A stretch of DNA of 64,000 bases from Bog-756 sp963703145 (GTDB lineage Bacteria > Actinomycetota > Acidimicrobiia > Acidimicrobiales > RAAP-2), in contig OY969793.1 of NCBI GenBank assembly GCA_963703145.1, positions 2,604,001 to 2,668,000 on the forward strand. The letters are read 5' to 3'. A model generated the notes under the pieces. It saw only the letters and a list, made by a program, of their open reading frames with translations. It was not told the origin of the DNA and did not search any database. The position numbers and the translations under genes were made by a program. The stretch's first letter is position 1; the number at the start of each line of letters is the position of its first letter. Shown here piece after piece: positions 27,350 to 35,214 of the stretch.

Positions 27350-27443
27350 GGACTCCGAGGCTAGTGGCCGGACCGGCTCTGGAGGCACCGCTGCGGCCTT
27401 GCCCGAGCCACCTGGGACGGGACCGGCCCGAGCTCCCGGCGCC

Positions 27444-28811
27444 TCAGCCGTGGGTGGCGGCGGCGGCCTGCAGCTCGAAGCCGACCAGCTTGCCCAGGCG
27501 CTCGGCGATCTCCTCGGCCACGCCGTCGCCCATGGCCTCGACCATCACCCGGACCAGGGGCTCGGTCCCACTCGGCCGCAGCAGCACTCGGCCGCTCTCC
27601 CCCAGCCTCGCCTCCTCCTCGGCCACGGCCGACCACACGGCGTCCGCCCCCTCGAGCAGCTCGGTGTTGGGGACCGGGACGTTGACCAGCACCTGGGGCA
27701 CCCGGCTGACCAGGCCGTCGAGGAGCTCGGACAGCGACCGGCCGGTCCGGCTCACCAGGTCGGCCAGGACCACCCCGGTGAGCAGCCCGTCGCCGGTGGT
27801 GGCCAGACGCCGGAAGATGATGTGCCCGGACTGCTCCCCGCCGAGGGAGAAGCCGTCCTTGTCCAGTGCGGCCAGCACGTGGCGGTCCCCGACCGGGGTC
27901 TCCTTCACGATGATGTCCCGATCGGCCATGGCCAGGCGGAACCCCAGATTGGTCATCACGGTGACGACCACGGTGTTGCCGGCCAGCTGGCCCCGCTCGG
28001 CCAGGTCCAGGGCGAACAGGGCGATCAGCTCGTCGCCGTTGGCCAGGGTGCCGTCGGGCCGCACGGCCAGCAGGCGGTCGGCGTCCCCGTCGAGGGCGAG
28101 GCCGAGATCGGCATGGTGCTCGATCACGGCGCTGGACAGGGTCCCCGTCGACGTCGAGCCGCACCCGGCGTTGATGTTGGTCCCGTCGGGATCGCACCCG
28201 ATGGCGATGACCTCGGCCCCGAGCTGCTCGTAGACCGACGCCGCCAGGTCCGAGGCCGCCCCGTTGGCACTGTCCACCACGATGCGGAGGCCGTCGAGCC
28301 GGCGCCCGTCGACCAGCGAGCACAGCTGGTCCACATACCCCGAACCCAGGCCGGGCTCGACGGTCACGCTGCCGACCCCGTGGCCCTCGAGGCTCTGGGG
28401 GCCCTTGACCGTGGGGTCGAGAATCCGCTCGAGCTCCTCTTCGATGGCCAGCTCCATCTCGACGGGGAGCTTGGACCCGCCGGCTGCGAACAGCTTGATG
28501 CCGTTGTCACCGAACGGGTTGTGCGAGGCCGAGATCACCACGGCGGGCACGTTGCGAACGGCCGACAGCCAGGCCAGAGCCGGGGTGGGCAGCACCCCGA
28601 CGTCGACCACGTCGGCGCCCTCGCTGGCCAGTCCGGCCGACAGGGCGGCTTGCAACATCGGCCCCGACCGGCGGGTGTCCCGGCCGATCAGGAAGGTGGG
28701 TGCGGTGATGTGCCGGGCGGTGGCCCGCCCGAGAGCCAGCACCAGCTCGGGGGTCAGCTCGACATTGGCCACACCGCGGACGCCGTCGGTGCCGAACCGG
28801 GTTCGGGCCAT
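27444..28811 (-). CDS. glmM: Phosphoglucosamine mutase
   Basis: Interconverts GlcN-6-P and GlcN-1-P on the UDP-GlcNAc route. 455 aa. MARTRFGTDGVRGVANVELT, the phosphoserine loop VISASHNPFGDNGIKLF, metal-binding LALDGDADRLLAV and the C-terminal phosphate loop VLLRPSGTEPLVRVMVEA are all present. It follows rpsI by 4 bp and precedes glmS, as in mycobacteria, tying cell-wall precursor supply to ribosomal protein transcription. Confidence 0.97.
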   Translation of the reverse strand: MARTRFGTDGVRGVANVELTPELVLALGRATARHITAPTFLIGRDTRRSGPMLQAALSAGLASEGADVVDVGVLPTPALAWLSAVRNVPAVVISASHNPFGDNGIKLFAAGGSKLPVEMELAIEEELERILDPTVKGPQSLEGHGVGSVTVEPGLGSGYVDQLCSLVDGRRLDGLRIVVDSANGAASDLAASVYEQLGAEVIAIGCDPDGTNINAGCGSTSTGTLSSAVIEHHADLGLALDGDADRLLAVRPDGTLANGDELIALFALDLAERGQLAGNTVVVTVMTNLGFRLAMADRDIIVKETPVGDRHVLAALDKDGFSLGGEQSGHIIFRRLATTGDGLLTGVVLADLVSRTGRSLSELLDGLVSRVPQVLVNVPVPNTELLEGADAVWSAVAEEEARLGESGRVLLRPSGTEPLVRVMVEAMGDGVAEEIAERLGKLVGFELQAAAATHG

Positions 28812-28815
28812 GGGC

Positions 28816-29214
28816 TCAGCGCTTGGAGTACTGGGGTGCCTTGCGGGCCTTCTTCAGGCCGTACTTCTTCGACTCCTTCTCCCGCGAGTCGCGAGTCAAA
28901 AAGCCGGCCTTCTTCAACGAGGCGCGCAGTTCGGGGTCGAGCTCGCACAGGGCCCGGGCGATGCCCAGGCGGAACGCCCCGGCCTGGCCCGACACCCCAC
29001 CGCCGTCGATGGTCACATCGATGTTCCACGATTCGGTGGTCTCGGTCAGCCGCAGGGGCTCGGTGACGATCATCCGGTGGGTGGCCGAGGTGAAGTACTC
29101 CTCGAACGTGTGCCCGTTGACGGAGATGGCTCCATCGCCCGGACGGATCCGGACCCGGGCGACGGCCCGCTTACGTCGTCCGGTGGTCTGGCAGATGGGG
29201 GCGGCAGTGGCCAC
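28816..29214 (-). CDS. rpsI: 30S ribosomal protein S9
   Basis: 132 aa; reaches toward the decoding site with its C-terminal tail. CQTTGRRKRAVARVRIRPG, GQAGAFRLGIARAL and the terminal KKARKAPQYSKR are canonical S9 features, with the conserved SKR end that contacts P-site tRNA. It follows rplM by 48 bp, the universal L13-S9 pair. Confidence 0.97.
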   Translation of the reverse strand: MATAAPICQTTGRRKRAVARVRIRPGDGAISVNGHTFEEYFTSATHRMIVTEPLRLTETTESWNIDVTIDGGGVSGQAGAFRLGIARALCELDPELRASLKKAGFLTRDSREKESKKYGLKKARKAPQYSKR

Positions 29215-29262
29215 GTGGGGTTCCTCGCGTTCGTTTCGGTTGGGTCCTGGTCCGGGTGGCGC

Positions 29263-29730
29263 TTACGCGCCGCTCCGGGCCGACGCCGTGCGGCGGGCGC
29301 CCGGCAGGTCCAGGGGCTCGGGGGACTGGGCGGCGTGGGGGTGCTCAGCACCCCGGTAGACCTTGAGCTTGGTGGCCATCTGGCGACCCAGCCGGTTCTT
29401 CGGCAGCATGCCGGTGATGGCGTTGCGCACCACCTGATCGGACCGCTCCAGCATCAGCTCGCTGTAGGTGGTGGCGGTGAGACCGCCCGGATAGCCGCTG
29501 TGGCGGTAGGCGATCTTCGAGTCGGCCTTGTTGGAGGTGAGCACCACCTTGTCGGCGTTCACCACCACGACGTGGTCACCGCCGTCGACATGGGGGGCGA
29601 AGGTGGGCTTGTGCTTCCCCCGCAGGATGGCCGCCACCTCGGTGGCCAGGCGGCCCAGCACCAGGCCGTCGGCGTCGACGATGTGCCAGGCGCGGGTGAT
29701 GTCGTCGGGCTTGGGTGAGAACGTGCGCAC
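29263..29730 (-). CDS. rplM: 50S ribosomal protein L13
   Basis: 155 aa from the GTG at 29730, which has AAGGA about 8 nt upstream. TRAWHIVDADGLVLGRLATE, GDHVVVVNADKV, YRHSGYPGGL and NAITGMLPKNRLGRQM are L13 signatures. The last ~15 residues (LPGARRTASARSGA) exceed the usual end. It heads rplM-rpsI-glmM; a promoter and a palindromic leader precede it. Confidence 0.96.
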   Translation of the reverse strand: MRTFSPKPDDITRAWHIVDADGLVLGRLATEVAAILRGKHKPTFAPHVDGGDHVVVVNADKVVLTSNKADSKIAYRHSGYPGGLTATTYSELMLERSDQVVRNAITGMLPKNRLGRQMATKLKVYRGAEHPHAAQSPEPLDLPGARRTASARSGA

Positions 29731-29764
29731 GGAGAGATCCTTGTTCGGTGATGCCGGGTGGTCT

Positions 29765-29780
29765 CGCACCAGCTGGTGCG
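29765..29780. repeat. 16-bp perfect palindrome in the rplM leader
   Basis: CGCACCAGCTGGTGCG is self-complementary and lies 35-50 nt upstream of the rplM GTG, inside the predicted ~135-nt leader. It could be a protein-binding operator or an RNA stem; function unknown. Confidence 0.4.
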
Positions 29781-29873
29781 GGCCGGTCGTCGGTGGCCTG
29801 CAGAGCGGTGGGGAGCGGCTACAGCTGCACTGCCCTCCACGCGCCTGATCGAGGCCCTACCGGGCGACTGCCT

Positions 29874-29903
29874 AGGTTACGACGAATTAGGGGGCCCAGG
29901 CAA
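29874..29903 (-). promoter_or_regulatory. Putative promoter of rplM-rpsI
   Basis: Minus-strand TTGCCT (29903-29898) and TAACCT (29879-29874) are 18 bp apart. The -35 lies within the end of truA, so L13-S9 would have its own start within the truA 3' region. Confidence 0.5.
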
Positions 29904-30770
29904 GCCGGGCCGCTCGGGGTACCGGACCGCCATCAGGGTCAGCCCGTGGGGCGGGGCGGGCTGGCCAGCCTGGTGGCGGTCGGCCGATCGCAGGATCCAC
30001 AGCATGTCCGAGGCCCGTTTGCGGCCCCGGCCCACCTCCACGAGGGTGCCGACCAGGGACCGGACCATCTGGTGGCAGAAGGCGTTGGCCTCGATCTCGA
30101 AGGCGTACAGGTCGCCCACCACCGGGGCCAGGGCCACCGGGCCAGCCACGCCCGGCCCGGCGTGGCTGAGGAGCGTCCACCGGGCGTCGGTCACCCGCCG
30201 GTTGATGGGCTCGGACGGCTCGGTCCCCGGGACCCGGCGGCAGAAGGCCCGGAAGTCGTGCTCGCCGAGCAGGGCGTCGGCGGCGGCGGCCATGGACCGA
30301 AGGTCGAGTGGGTCTGCGACGTGCCAGGCCAGGCCGGCGAGCAGCGGGTCGGGCACTGGGGCGTTGACCACCAGGTACCGGTAGCGCCGGGCGGTGGCCG
30401 AGTGGCGGGCGTCGAACCCGTCAGGGGCCGGTCCTGCGCCTCGCACCACGATGGCCGGCCCTAGTTGGCTGTTGCACGATTTGACCACGGCCTGGGGGTC
30501 GAGGGAGTCCGACACGTGGGCCGGCAGATCGAAGTGGACCACCTGGTCGAGGGCGTGCACCCCGGCGTCGGTCCGGCCCGCACAGGTCAGGGCCACACTG
30601 GACCGGGTCACCCGGCCGAGCGCCTCGGCGAGGGCTCCGGCCACGGTGGGTTGGCCCTCTTGGGCCGCAAACCCGCGGAATCCCGAGCCGTCGTAGGACA
30701 GGACCACCCGCCACCGGACGGGTGAGGCGTCCCCGTCGTCCGCTCCCCCGGGCCGGGGGGACAGGCTCAC
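29877..30770 (-). CDS. truA: tRNA pseudouridine(38-40) synthase TruA
   Basis: Modifies U38-U40 of the tRNA anticodon stem. 297 aa. WRVVLSYDGSGFRGFAAQEG begins the fold; LTCAGRTDAGVHALDQVVHF has the catalytic Asp; NAFCHQMVRSLVGTLVEVG is the C-terminal signature. The GTG at 30770 overlaps the rplQ stop (GTGA), the usual rplQ-truA pair. The catalytic domain is slightly longer than E. coli TruA because of Pro/Ala-rich loops. Confidence 0.95.
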   Translation of the reverse strand: MSLSPRPGGADDGDASPVRWRVVLSYDGSGFRGFAAQEGQPTVAGALAEALGRVTRSSVALTCAGRTDAGVHALDQVVHFDLPAHVSDSLDPQAVVKSCNSQLGPAIVVRGAGPAPDGFDARHSATARRYRYLVVNAPVPDPLLAGLAWHVADPLDLRSMAAAADALLGEHDFRAFCRRVPGTEPSEPINRRVTDARWTLLSHAGPGVAGPVALAPVVGDLYAFEIEANAFCHQMVRSLVGTLVEVGRGRKRASDMLWILRSADRHQAGQPAPPHGLTLMAVRYPERPGLPGPPNSS

Positions 30771-31120
30771 ACCAATTCGATGCGGGCCATCGGGGCGTTG
30801 TCACCCAGACGGTTGCCCAGCTTGAGGATCCGGGTGTAGCCACCCGGCCGTTCGGCGTACCGGGGGCCGATCTCCTCGAACAGCTTGTGGGCCATGTCCT
30901 TGTCGCGGATGAACCCGACCACGTTGCGGTGGCGGGCCACGCCGCCTTTGGCCGCGGCTGTGATGACCTTCTCGGCCACCGGGCGTAGGGCCTTGGCCTT
31001 GGCCTCGGTGGTCACCAGGTACTCCGCGGCGATGAGCGAGGCCACCAGGTTGCCCATCATGGCCTTCTGGTGGGCGGCGCTGCCGCCGAAGCGACGGCCC
31101 TTCTTGGGGGTGCCGAGCAT
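30767..31120 (-). CDS. rplQ: 50S ribosomal protein L17
   Basis: 117 aa; MLGTPKKGRRFGGSAAHQKA is the actinobacterial form of the L17 N-terminus, followed by TTEAKAKALRPVAEKVIT and YTRILKLGNRLGDNAPMARI. It ends the alpha operon 7 bp after rpoA and is coupled to truA. Confidence 0.96.
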   Translation of the reverse strand: MLGTPKKGRRFGGSAAHQKAMMGNLVASLIAAEYLVTTEAKAKALRPVAEKVITAAAKGGVARHRNVVGFIRDKDMAHKLFEEIGPRYAERPGGYTRILKLGNRLGDNAPMARIELV

Positions 31121-31127
31121 GGTGTCC

Positions 31128-32066
31128 TCAGTCCTTGACCCGCAGGGACAGGCCCCGCTCGTCGAGCTTTTGGAGTACCTCGTCGAGGGACTTCTGCCCG
31201 AAGTTGGTGATGTTCAACAGGTCGTCGAGGGTGCGGTCGACCAGCTCGCCGATGGTGTTGATCTGGGCCCGCTTCAGGCAGTTGCGCGGGCGCTCGGTGA
31301 GGTCGAGGTCCTCGATGCGGAGATCGAGGTCGGGTGAACCGGTGCCGATGGTGCCCACCTCGCCCAGCTCCAGGCCCAAGGGCTCGTCCTCGAGGTCGGC
31401 CACCAGGCCCACCAGGGTGCGGAGCGTGTCGCCGGCCGAGGCCAGGGCCTCGCGGGGGGTCAGGGACCCGTCGGTCTCGATGTCCAGCACCAGGCGGTCG
31501 AAGTCGGTGGACTGCTCGACCCGCACGGGCTCGACGGTGAAGGCCACCCGGCGCACGGGCGAGAAGATGGCATCGACCGGGATGACCCCGATGGTCGTCG
31601 AGCGCTTGTTCTTGTCGGCGGACAGGTAGCCCCGGCCCCGCTCCACGGTCAGGTCCACGGCCAGGTGTCCCTTGCCGTTGAGGGAGGCGATGTGCTGGGA
31701 GGGGCTGAGCACCTCGACGTCGGCGGTGACCTGGAGGTCGCCGGCGGTGGCGTCGCCCGGGCCCCGCTTGTCGAGGCGGATGGTCACCGGCTCGTCGCTG
31801 TGCACCCGGAACAGCACGTCCTTCAAGTTGAGGATGAGGTCGGTCACGTCCTCTTTCACGCCCGGCAGGGTGGTGAACTCGTGGAGGGCGTCGTCGAACC
31901 GGACCTGGGTGATGGAGGCACCGGGGATGGACGACAACAGGGTGCGGCGCAGGGAGTTCCCCAGGGTGTGCCCGAAGCCCGGGTCGAGCGGGCCGACGGC
32001 GAACCGCTGGCGGTTGTCCTCTTCTTCACCGATGGCTTCGACAGTCGGTCGTTGGATGATGAGCAT
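31128..32066 (-). CDS. rpoA: DNA-directed RNA polymerase subunit alpha
   Basis: 312 aa. The N-terminal dimerisation domain has GPLDPGFGHTLGNSLRRTLL and VREDVT-like loop sequence GVKEDVTDLILNLK; RVAFTVEPVRVEQSTDFDRL follows. The C-terminal helix-hairpin-helix domain (ARG binding to UP elements and activators) has RAQINTIGELVDRTLDDLL and NFGQKSLDEVLQKL. Assembles with beta and beta-prime, whose genes are at 52-60 kb. 94 bp separates it from rpsD. Confidence 0.97.
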   Translation of the reverse strand: MLIIQRPTVEAIGEEEDNRQRFAVGPLDPGFGHTLGNSLRRTLLSSIPGASITQVRFDDALHEFTTLPGVKEDVTDLILNLKDVLFRVHSDEPVTIRLDKRGPGDATAGDLQVTADVEVLSPSQHIASLNGKGHLAVDLTVERGRGYLSADKNKRSTTIGVIPVDAIFSPVRRVAFTVEPVRVEQSTDFDRLVLDIETDGSLTPREALASAGDTLRTLVGLVADLEDEPLGLELGEVGTIGTGSPDLDLRIEDLDLTERPRNCLKRAQINTIGELVDRTLDDLLNITNFGQKSLDEVLQKLDERGLSLRVKD

Positions 32067-32160
32067 GCTGATCAGGGCTCCTCGGCAGCGGGCTGCGCAG
32101 TGTGGGTAGCGGTGTGGGTAATGGTCGTTCGGATGGGTCGGTTACGTCGGTGGGACTCGG

Positions 32161-32808
32161 CTACTTGGAGTAGAGCTCCACGATGAGCTGCTCTTGGACC
32201 GGCTCGTCGATGTGCTCGCGCAACGGCAGCGAGAACACCCGGACCTCGAACTTGTCGCCCACGGTCTCGAGCCACGGCGGGAGCTGGCGGTCGAGGGTGT
32301 CCATGTTGCGCCGGACGTGGAACAGCTCGCGCGACGAGGGCTTGAGGGCCACCACGTCGCCCTGGCGGACCCGGTAGCTCGGGATGGTGACCCGCTTGCC
32401 GTTGACCAGCACGTGGCCGTGGCGGACGAACTGGCGGGCCTGGGACCGGCTGGCACCCCACCCGGCCCGGAAGGCCACGTTGTCGAGCCGCTGCTCCAGC
32501 ATGCGCAGCAGGTTCTCGCCGGTGATGCCCGGCGCCCGGCTGGCCTCGACGTAGAGGTTGTGGAACTGGCGCTCGAGGAGGCCGTAGATGCGGCGGGCCT
32601 TCTGCTTCTCACGCAGCTGGCCGAGGTACTCGGAGCCCTGGCGCATGCGGTCACGACCGTGCTCACCGGGCGGATAGGCGCGGCTGTGGCGGTCGGTCAC
32701 CGCTTCGGAGACCGGGCACTTCATGGAATAGCAGCGCTCGCCCTTCAAGAAGAGCTTGGTGCGCTCCCGGCGGCAGAGCCGGCAAACGGGTCCTGTGTAT
32801 CGAGCCAT
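32161..32808 (-). CDS. rpsD: 30S ribosomal protein S4, zinc-binding (four-Cys) form
   Basis: Primary 16S rRNA-binding protein, 215 aa. The N-terminus holds Cys9, Cys12, Cys26 and Cys31 (CRLC...C...C), the C+ zinc-knuckle form; mycobacterial S4 lacks these. RAYPPGEHGRDRMRQGSEYL and the S4 RNA-binding domain NVAFRAGWGASRSQARQFVRHGHV (split here as conserved blocks) confirm identity. In the alpha operon between rpsK and rpoA, the standard place. Confidence 0.96.
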   Translation of the reverse strand: MARYTGPVCRLCRRERTKLFLKGERCYSMKCPVSEAVTDRHSRAYPPGEHGRDRMRQGSEYLGQLREKQKARRIYGLLERQFHNLYVEASRAPGITGENLLRMLEQRLDNVAFRAGWGASRSQARQFVRHGHVLVNGKRVTIPSYRVRQGDVVALKPSSRELFHVRRNMDTLDRQLPPWLETVGDKFEVRVFSLPLREHIDEPVQEQLIVELYSK

Positions 32809-32837
32809 GGCTTCCTTAGCTTCCTGTGTTCCCGGAC

Positions 32838-33245
32838 CTAGACCCGGCGCCGCTTCTTGGGGCGGCAGCCGTTGTGCGGGATGGGGGTGACGTCTTTGAT
32901 ACCGGCCACCTCGATGCCGGCGGCGGCCAGTGAGCGGATGGCCGTCTCACGGCCCGATCCAGGCCCACGCACCAGCACGTCGACGCGACGAACGCCGTGC
33001 TCCATGGCCCGCTTGGCGCACTGCTCGGCGGCCAACTGGGCGGCGAACGGGGTGGACTTGCGGGAGCCCTTGAAGCCGACATTGCCGGCCGAGGCCCAGG
33101 CCAGCACGTTCCCCTCGGGATCGGCGATGGACACGATGGTGTTGTTGAACGAGCTCTTGATGTGGGCGACACCGAAGGTGATGTTCTTGCGCTCCCGCTT
33201 GCGGGGGCGCCGGGCGCCGGCGGCCGGCTTGGTGGTCTTGGCCAT
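32838..33245 (-). CDS. rpsK: 30S ribosomal protein S11
   Basis: 135 aa. Basic N-terminus, then NITFGVAHIKSSFNNTIVSI, GFKGSRKSTPFAAQLAAEQC, RGPGSGRETAIRSLAAAGIE and the terminal PHNGCRPKKRRRV, all diagnostic of S11. Abuts rpsM. Confidence 0.97.
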   Translation of the reverse strand: MAKTTKPAAGARRPRKRERKNITFGVAHIKSSFNNTIVSIADPEGNVLAWASAGNVGFKGSRKSTPFAAQLAAEQCAKRAMEHGVRRVDVLVRGPGSGRETAIRSLAAAGIEVAGIKDVTPIPHNGCRPKKRRRV

Positions 33246-33623
33246 CTACTTGCGAACCTTCTTCTTTCCGGCGACCGTCTTTTTCGGTCCCTTCCGTGTA
33301 CGGGCGTTGGTGTGGGTGCGCTGGCCGTGGACCGGCAGACCCTTGCGGTGCCGGATGCCCTGGTAGCAGCCGATCTCCATCTTGCGCTTGATGTCCTGGG
33401 AGACGTCGCGGCGGAGGTCGCCCTCCACCTGCAGGTTGGCGTCGATGTAGTTACGGAGGCGGGTCACCTCCTCGTCGGTCAGGTCGCGGACCCGGGTGTC
33501 GGGGCTGGTGTCGGTGGCCGCGGAGATCTGCTGCGCGGTGGTCCGGCCGATGCCGAAGATATAGGTGAGGGAGATCTCCAACCGCTTTTCGCGGGGGATG
33601 TCCACGCCGGAGATACGGGCCAC
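33246..33623 (-). CDS. rpsM: 30S ribosomal protein S13
   Basis: 125 aa. MARISGVDIPREKRLEISLT, the H2TH region YIFGIGRTTAQQI, and GLPVHGQRTHTNARTRKGP followed by a Lys-rich tail are typical of S13. Follows rpmJ by 37 bp and shares its boundary with rpsK. Confidence 0.97.
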   Translation of the reverse strand: MARISGVDIPREKRLEISLTYIFGIGRTTAQQISAATDTSPDTRVRDLTDEEVTRLRNYIDANLQVEGDLRRDVSQDIKRKMEIGCYQGIRHRKGLPVHGQRTHTNARTRKGPKKTVAGKKKVRK

Positions 33624-33660
33624 GTGTGCTTCCTTCTCTCTTAGACCAGATCCATGTGCA

Positions 33661-33774
33661 TCAACCCTGGCGCTGCTTGTGGCGCGGGTTTTCGCAGATC
33701 ACGATGACCCGCCGGTGCCGGCGGATCACTTTGCACTTCTCACACATCGGCTTGACGCTGGGTCGAACCTTCAC
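33661..33774 (-). CDS. rpmJ: 50S ribosomal protein L36 (zinc-binding form)
   Basis: A 37-residue protein read from GTG at 33774: VKVRPSVKPMCEKCKVIRRH then RRVIVICENPRHKQRQG. Cys11, Cys14, Cys27 and His32 form the zinc site (C+ form). It sits between infA and rpsM, its universal place, and is too short for usual ORF cut-offs. Confidence 0.95.
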   Translation of the reverse strand: MKVRPSVKPMCEKCKVIRRHRRVIVICENPRHKQRQG

Positions 33775-33867
33775 GTTGTCGTCCTTGTCTGTCCACTGCT
33801 CTGTCTGTCAGCTCTATCTGCCGGCCGTCCCGGACCCTCCGGGTGACTCGTTGTGCCACTGCGGCGC

Positions 33868-33907
33868 CGGTCCGCCCACCGGGGTGCAGCCCCGTCGGAG
33901 CGGACCG
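33868..33907. terminator. Nested hairpin between infA and rpmJ
   Basis: Outer arms CGGTCCGC (33868-33875) and GCGGACCG (33900-33907) enclose an inner stem CGGGG/CCCCG (33880-33884, 33890-33894) with a 5-nt loop. It starts 10 nt after the infA stop and lies 94 nt before rpmJ, so it could attenuate read-through from infA into the alpha operon. Confidence 0.5.
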
Positions 33908-33916
33908 TTGCCGGCC

Positions 33917-34141
33917 CTACTTGTAGCGGTAGGTGATCCGCCCCCGTGCGAGGTCGTAGGGGGTGATCTCCACCTGCACCTTGTCCCCGGGGAGGATGCG
34001 GATGCGGTGCATGCGCATCTTCCCTGAACTGTGGGCCAGGACCTTGTGGCCGTTCTCGAGCTCCACGCGGAACATGGCGTTCGGAAGTGGCTCCACGACC
34101 GTCCCTTCCAGCACGATGGCATCTTCCTTGGGCTTGGGCAG
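33917..34141 (-). CDS. infA: Translation initiation factor IF-1, apparent CTG start
   Basis: Binds the 30S A site with IF-2 and IF-3. The OB-fold is complete: EDAIVLEGTVVEPLPNAMFR, VELENGHKVLAHSSGKMRMH and RIRILPGDKVQVEITPYDLA, ending RGRITYRYK. Family members begin M-(P/A)-K-x-(E/D); here the matching codon is CTG (34141), preceded by GAGGAG 6 nt upstream, and gives 74 aa, the normal length. The only in-frame ATG is at 34195; it would add 18 non-conserved residues and has no ribosome-binding site. ATT directly after GAGGAG is too close. A weak -10 candidate (TAAACT, 34317-34312) lies upstream in the 229-bp gap to map. Confidence 0.9.
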   Translation of the reverse strand: MPKPKEDAIVLEGTVVEPLPNAMFRVELENGHKVLAHSSGKMRMHRIRILPGDKVQVEITPYDLARGRITYRYK

Positions 34142-34147
34142 GTGAAT

Positions 34148-34153
34148 CTCCTC
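34148..34153 (-). promoter_or_regulatory. Ribosome-binding site defining the infA CTG start
   Basis: GAGGAG on the minus strand, 6 nt before CTG at 34141. No comparable sequence precedes the upstream ATG at 34195. This site is the main reason for choosing the CTG. Confidence 0.65.
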
Positions 34154-34370
34154 GAATAGTCTGTCGTCTGGTCCGCTCGGCCCGGGGGCCGGCATGCACC
34201 GCGAACCACGATCTCGTCGTTCGCCCGCACCACATCCGGCGCACACCTGAAGAGGCTGAACCGTCAGCGGGATCGGCACGCCACAACACAGCCGTGGCCA
34301 GCCGAACGACCAGTTTAGCCCCTCGGCGCCAAATTGCCAGTCCGACCCCAGAATTCGGTGTTCGGACCCC

Positions 34371-35114
34371 TCACAGGACGGTGAATACCTCCGGACCGTC
34401 CTCGGTCACGGCGATGGTGTGCTCGAAATGGGCCGACAGGCGGCCGTCGGCGGTGACCACGCTCCAGCCGTCGTCCAGCTGGACCGTTCCCGCCCCGCCG
34501 GCGTTGACCATGGGCTCGACGGCGAAGACCATGCCCGTCTTGAGGGTCGGCCCTCCCGACCCGGGCCAGTAGTTGGGCACCTGGGGCTCCTCGTGCATAG
34601 CGGTCCCGATGGCATGGCCCACATACTCCCGCACCACCGAGAACCCGGCCGCCTCGGCTACGTCCTGGACGGCCCGGCCCACCTCGTGGAGCCGGTTGCC
34701 CGGGCGCAGCTGGGCGATCCCGGCGAACAGGCTCTGCTCGGTGACCTCCATCAGCCGCATGGCCTCTTTGGACACCTCGCCGACCCCCGCCGTATAGGCG
34801 GCGTCCCCGTGGTAGCCCTCGATGATGGCCCCACAGTCCACCGAGATGATGTCCCCCTCGTCGAGGATGACCGTCTCAGAAGGGATCCCGTGCACGATCA
34901 TCGAGTTCGGCGACGTGCACACCACGGCCGGGAAGCCGTGGTAGTTCAAGAAATTCGACCCCGCTCCCCGCTTGTCCAGCACCGCCCGGGCCGCCCGGTC
35001 GAGGTCGGCGGTCGACACGCCGGGACGGATGACCGCCCTGGTCGCCTCGTGGATCTCGGCCACGACGCGTCCGGCCTTGCGCATCTTGGCCAGCTCGTCG
35101 GCATTGCGTCTCAT
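34371..35114 (-). CDS. map: Methionine aminopeptidase, type I
   Basis: Removes N-terminal Met, 247 aa. The five metal ligands are visible in ISVDCGAIIEGYHGDAAYT (two Asp), YVGHAIGTAMHEEPQVPNY (His), VFAVEPMVN (Glu) and SAHFEHTIAV (Glu). It has the short N-terminus of the class Ia enzyme, with no zinc or SH3-binding extension. Located after adk in the spc-alpha junction, with 100 bp between them. Confidence 0.96.
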   Translation of the reverse strand: MRRNADELAKMRKAGRVVAEIHEATRAVIRPGVSTADLDRAARAVLDKRGAGSNFLNYHGFPAVVCTSPNSMIVHGIPSETVILDEGDIISVDCGAIIEGYHGDAAYTAGVGEVSKEAMRLMEVTEQSLFAGIAQLRPGNRLHEVGRAVQDVAEAAGFSVVREYVGHAIGTAMHEEPQVPNYWPGSGGPTLKTGMVFAVEPMVNAGGAGTVQLDDGWSVVTADGRLSAHFEHTIAVTEDGPEVFTVL

Positions 35115-35180
35115 CGGGAATTGCGCCTCATCAGGTGGTGGGGGGTCATCGGGTCTGGCTGCTCATCGGGGGTCAGGTGA

Positions 35181-35196
35181 GATCGGCGAACCGATC
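35181..35196. terminator. Hairpin after adk
   Basis: GATCGG and CCGATC around CGAA, centred about 26 nt past the adk stop in the 100-bp adk-map gap. Small stem, no T-run; could be a weak terminator. Confidence 0.3.
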
Positions 35197-35214
35197 GCCG
35201 GCAGGCACCGGGCA

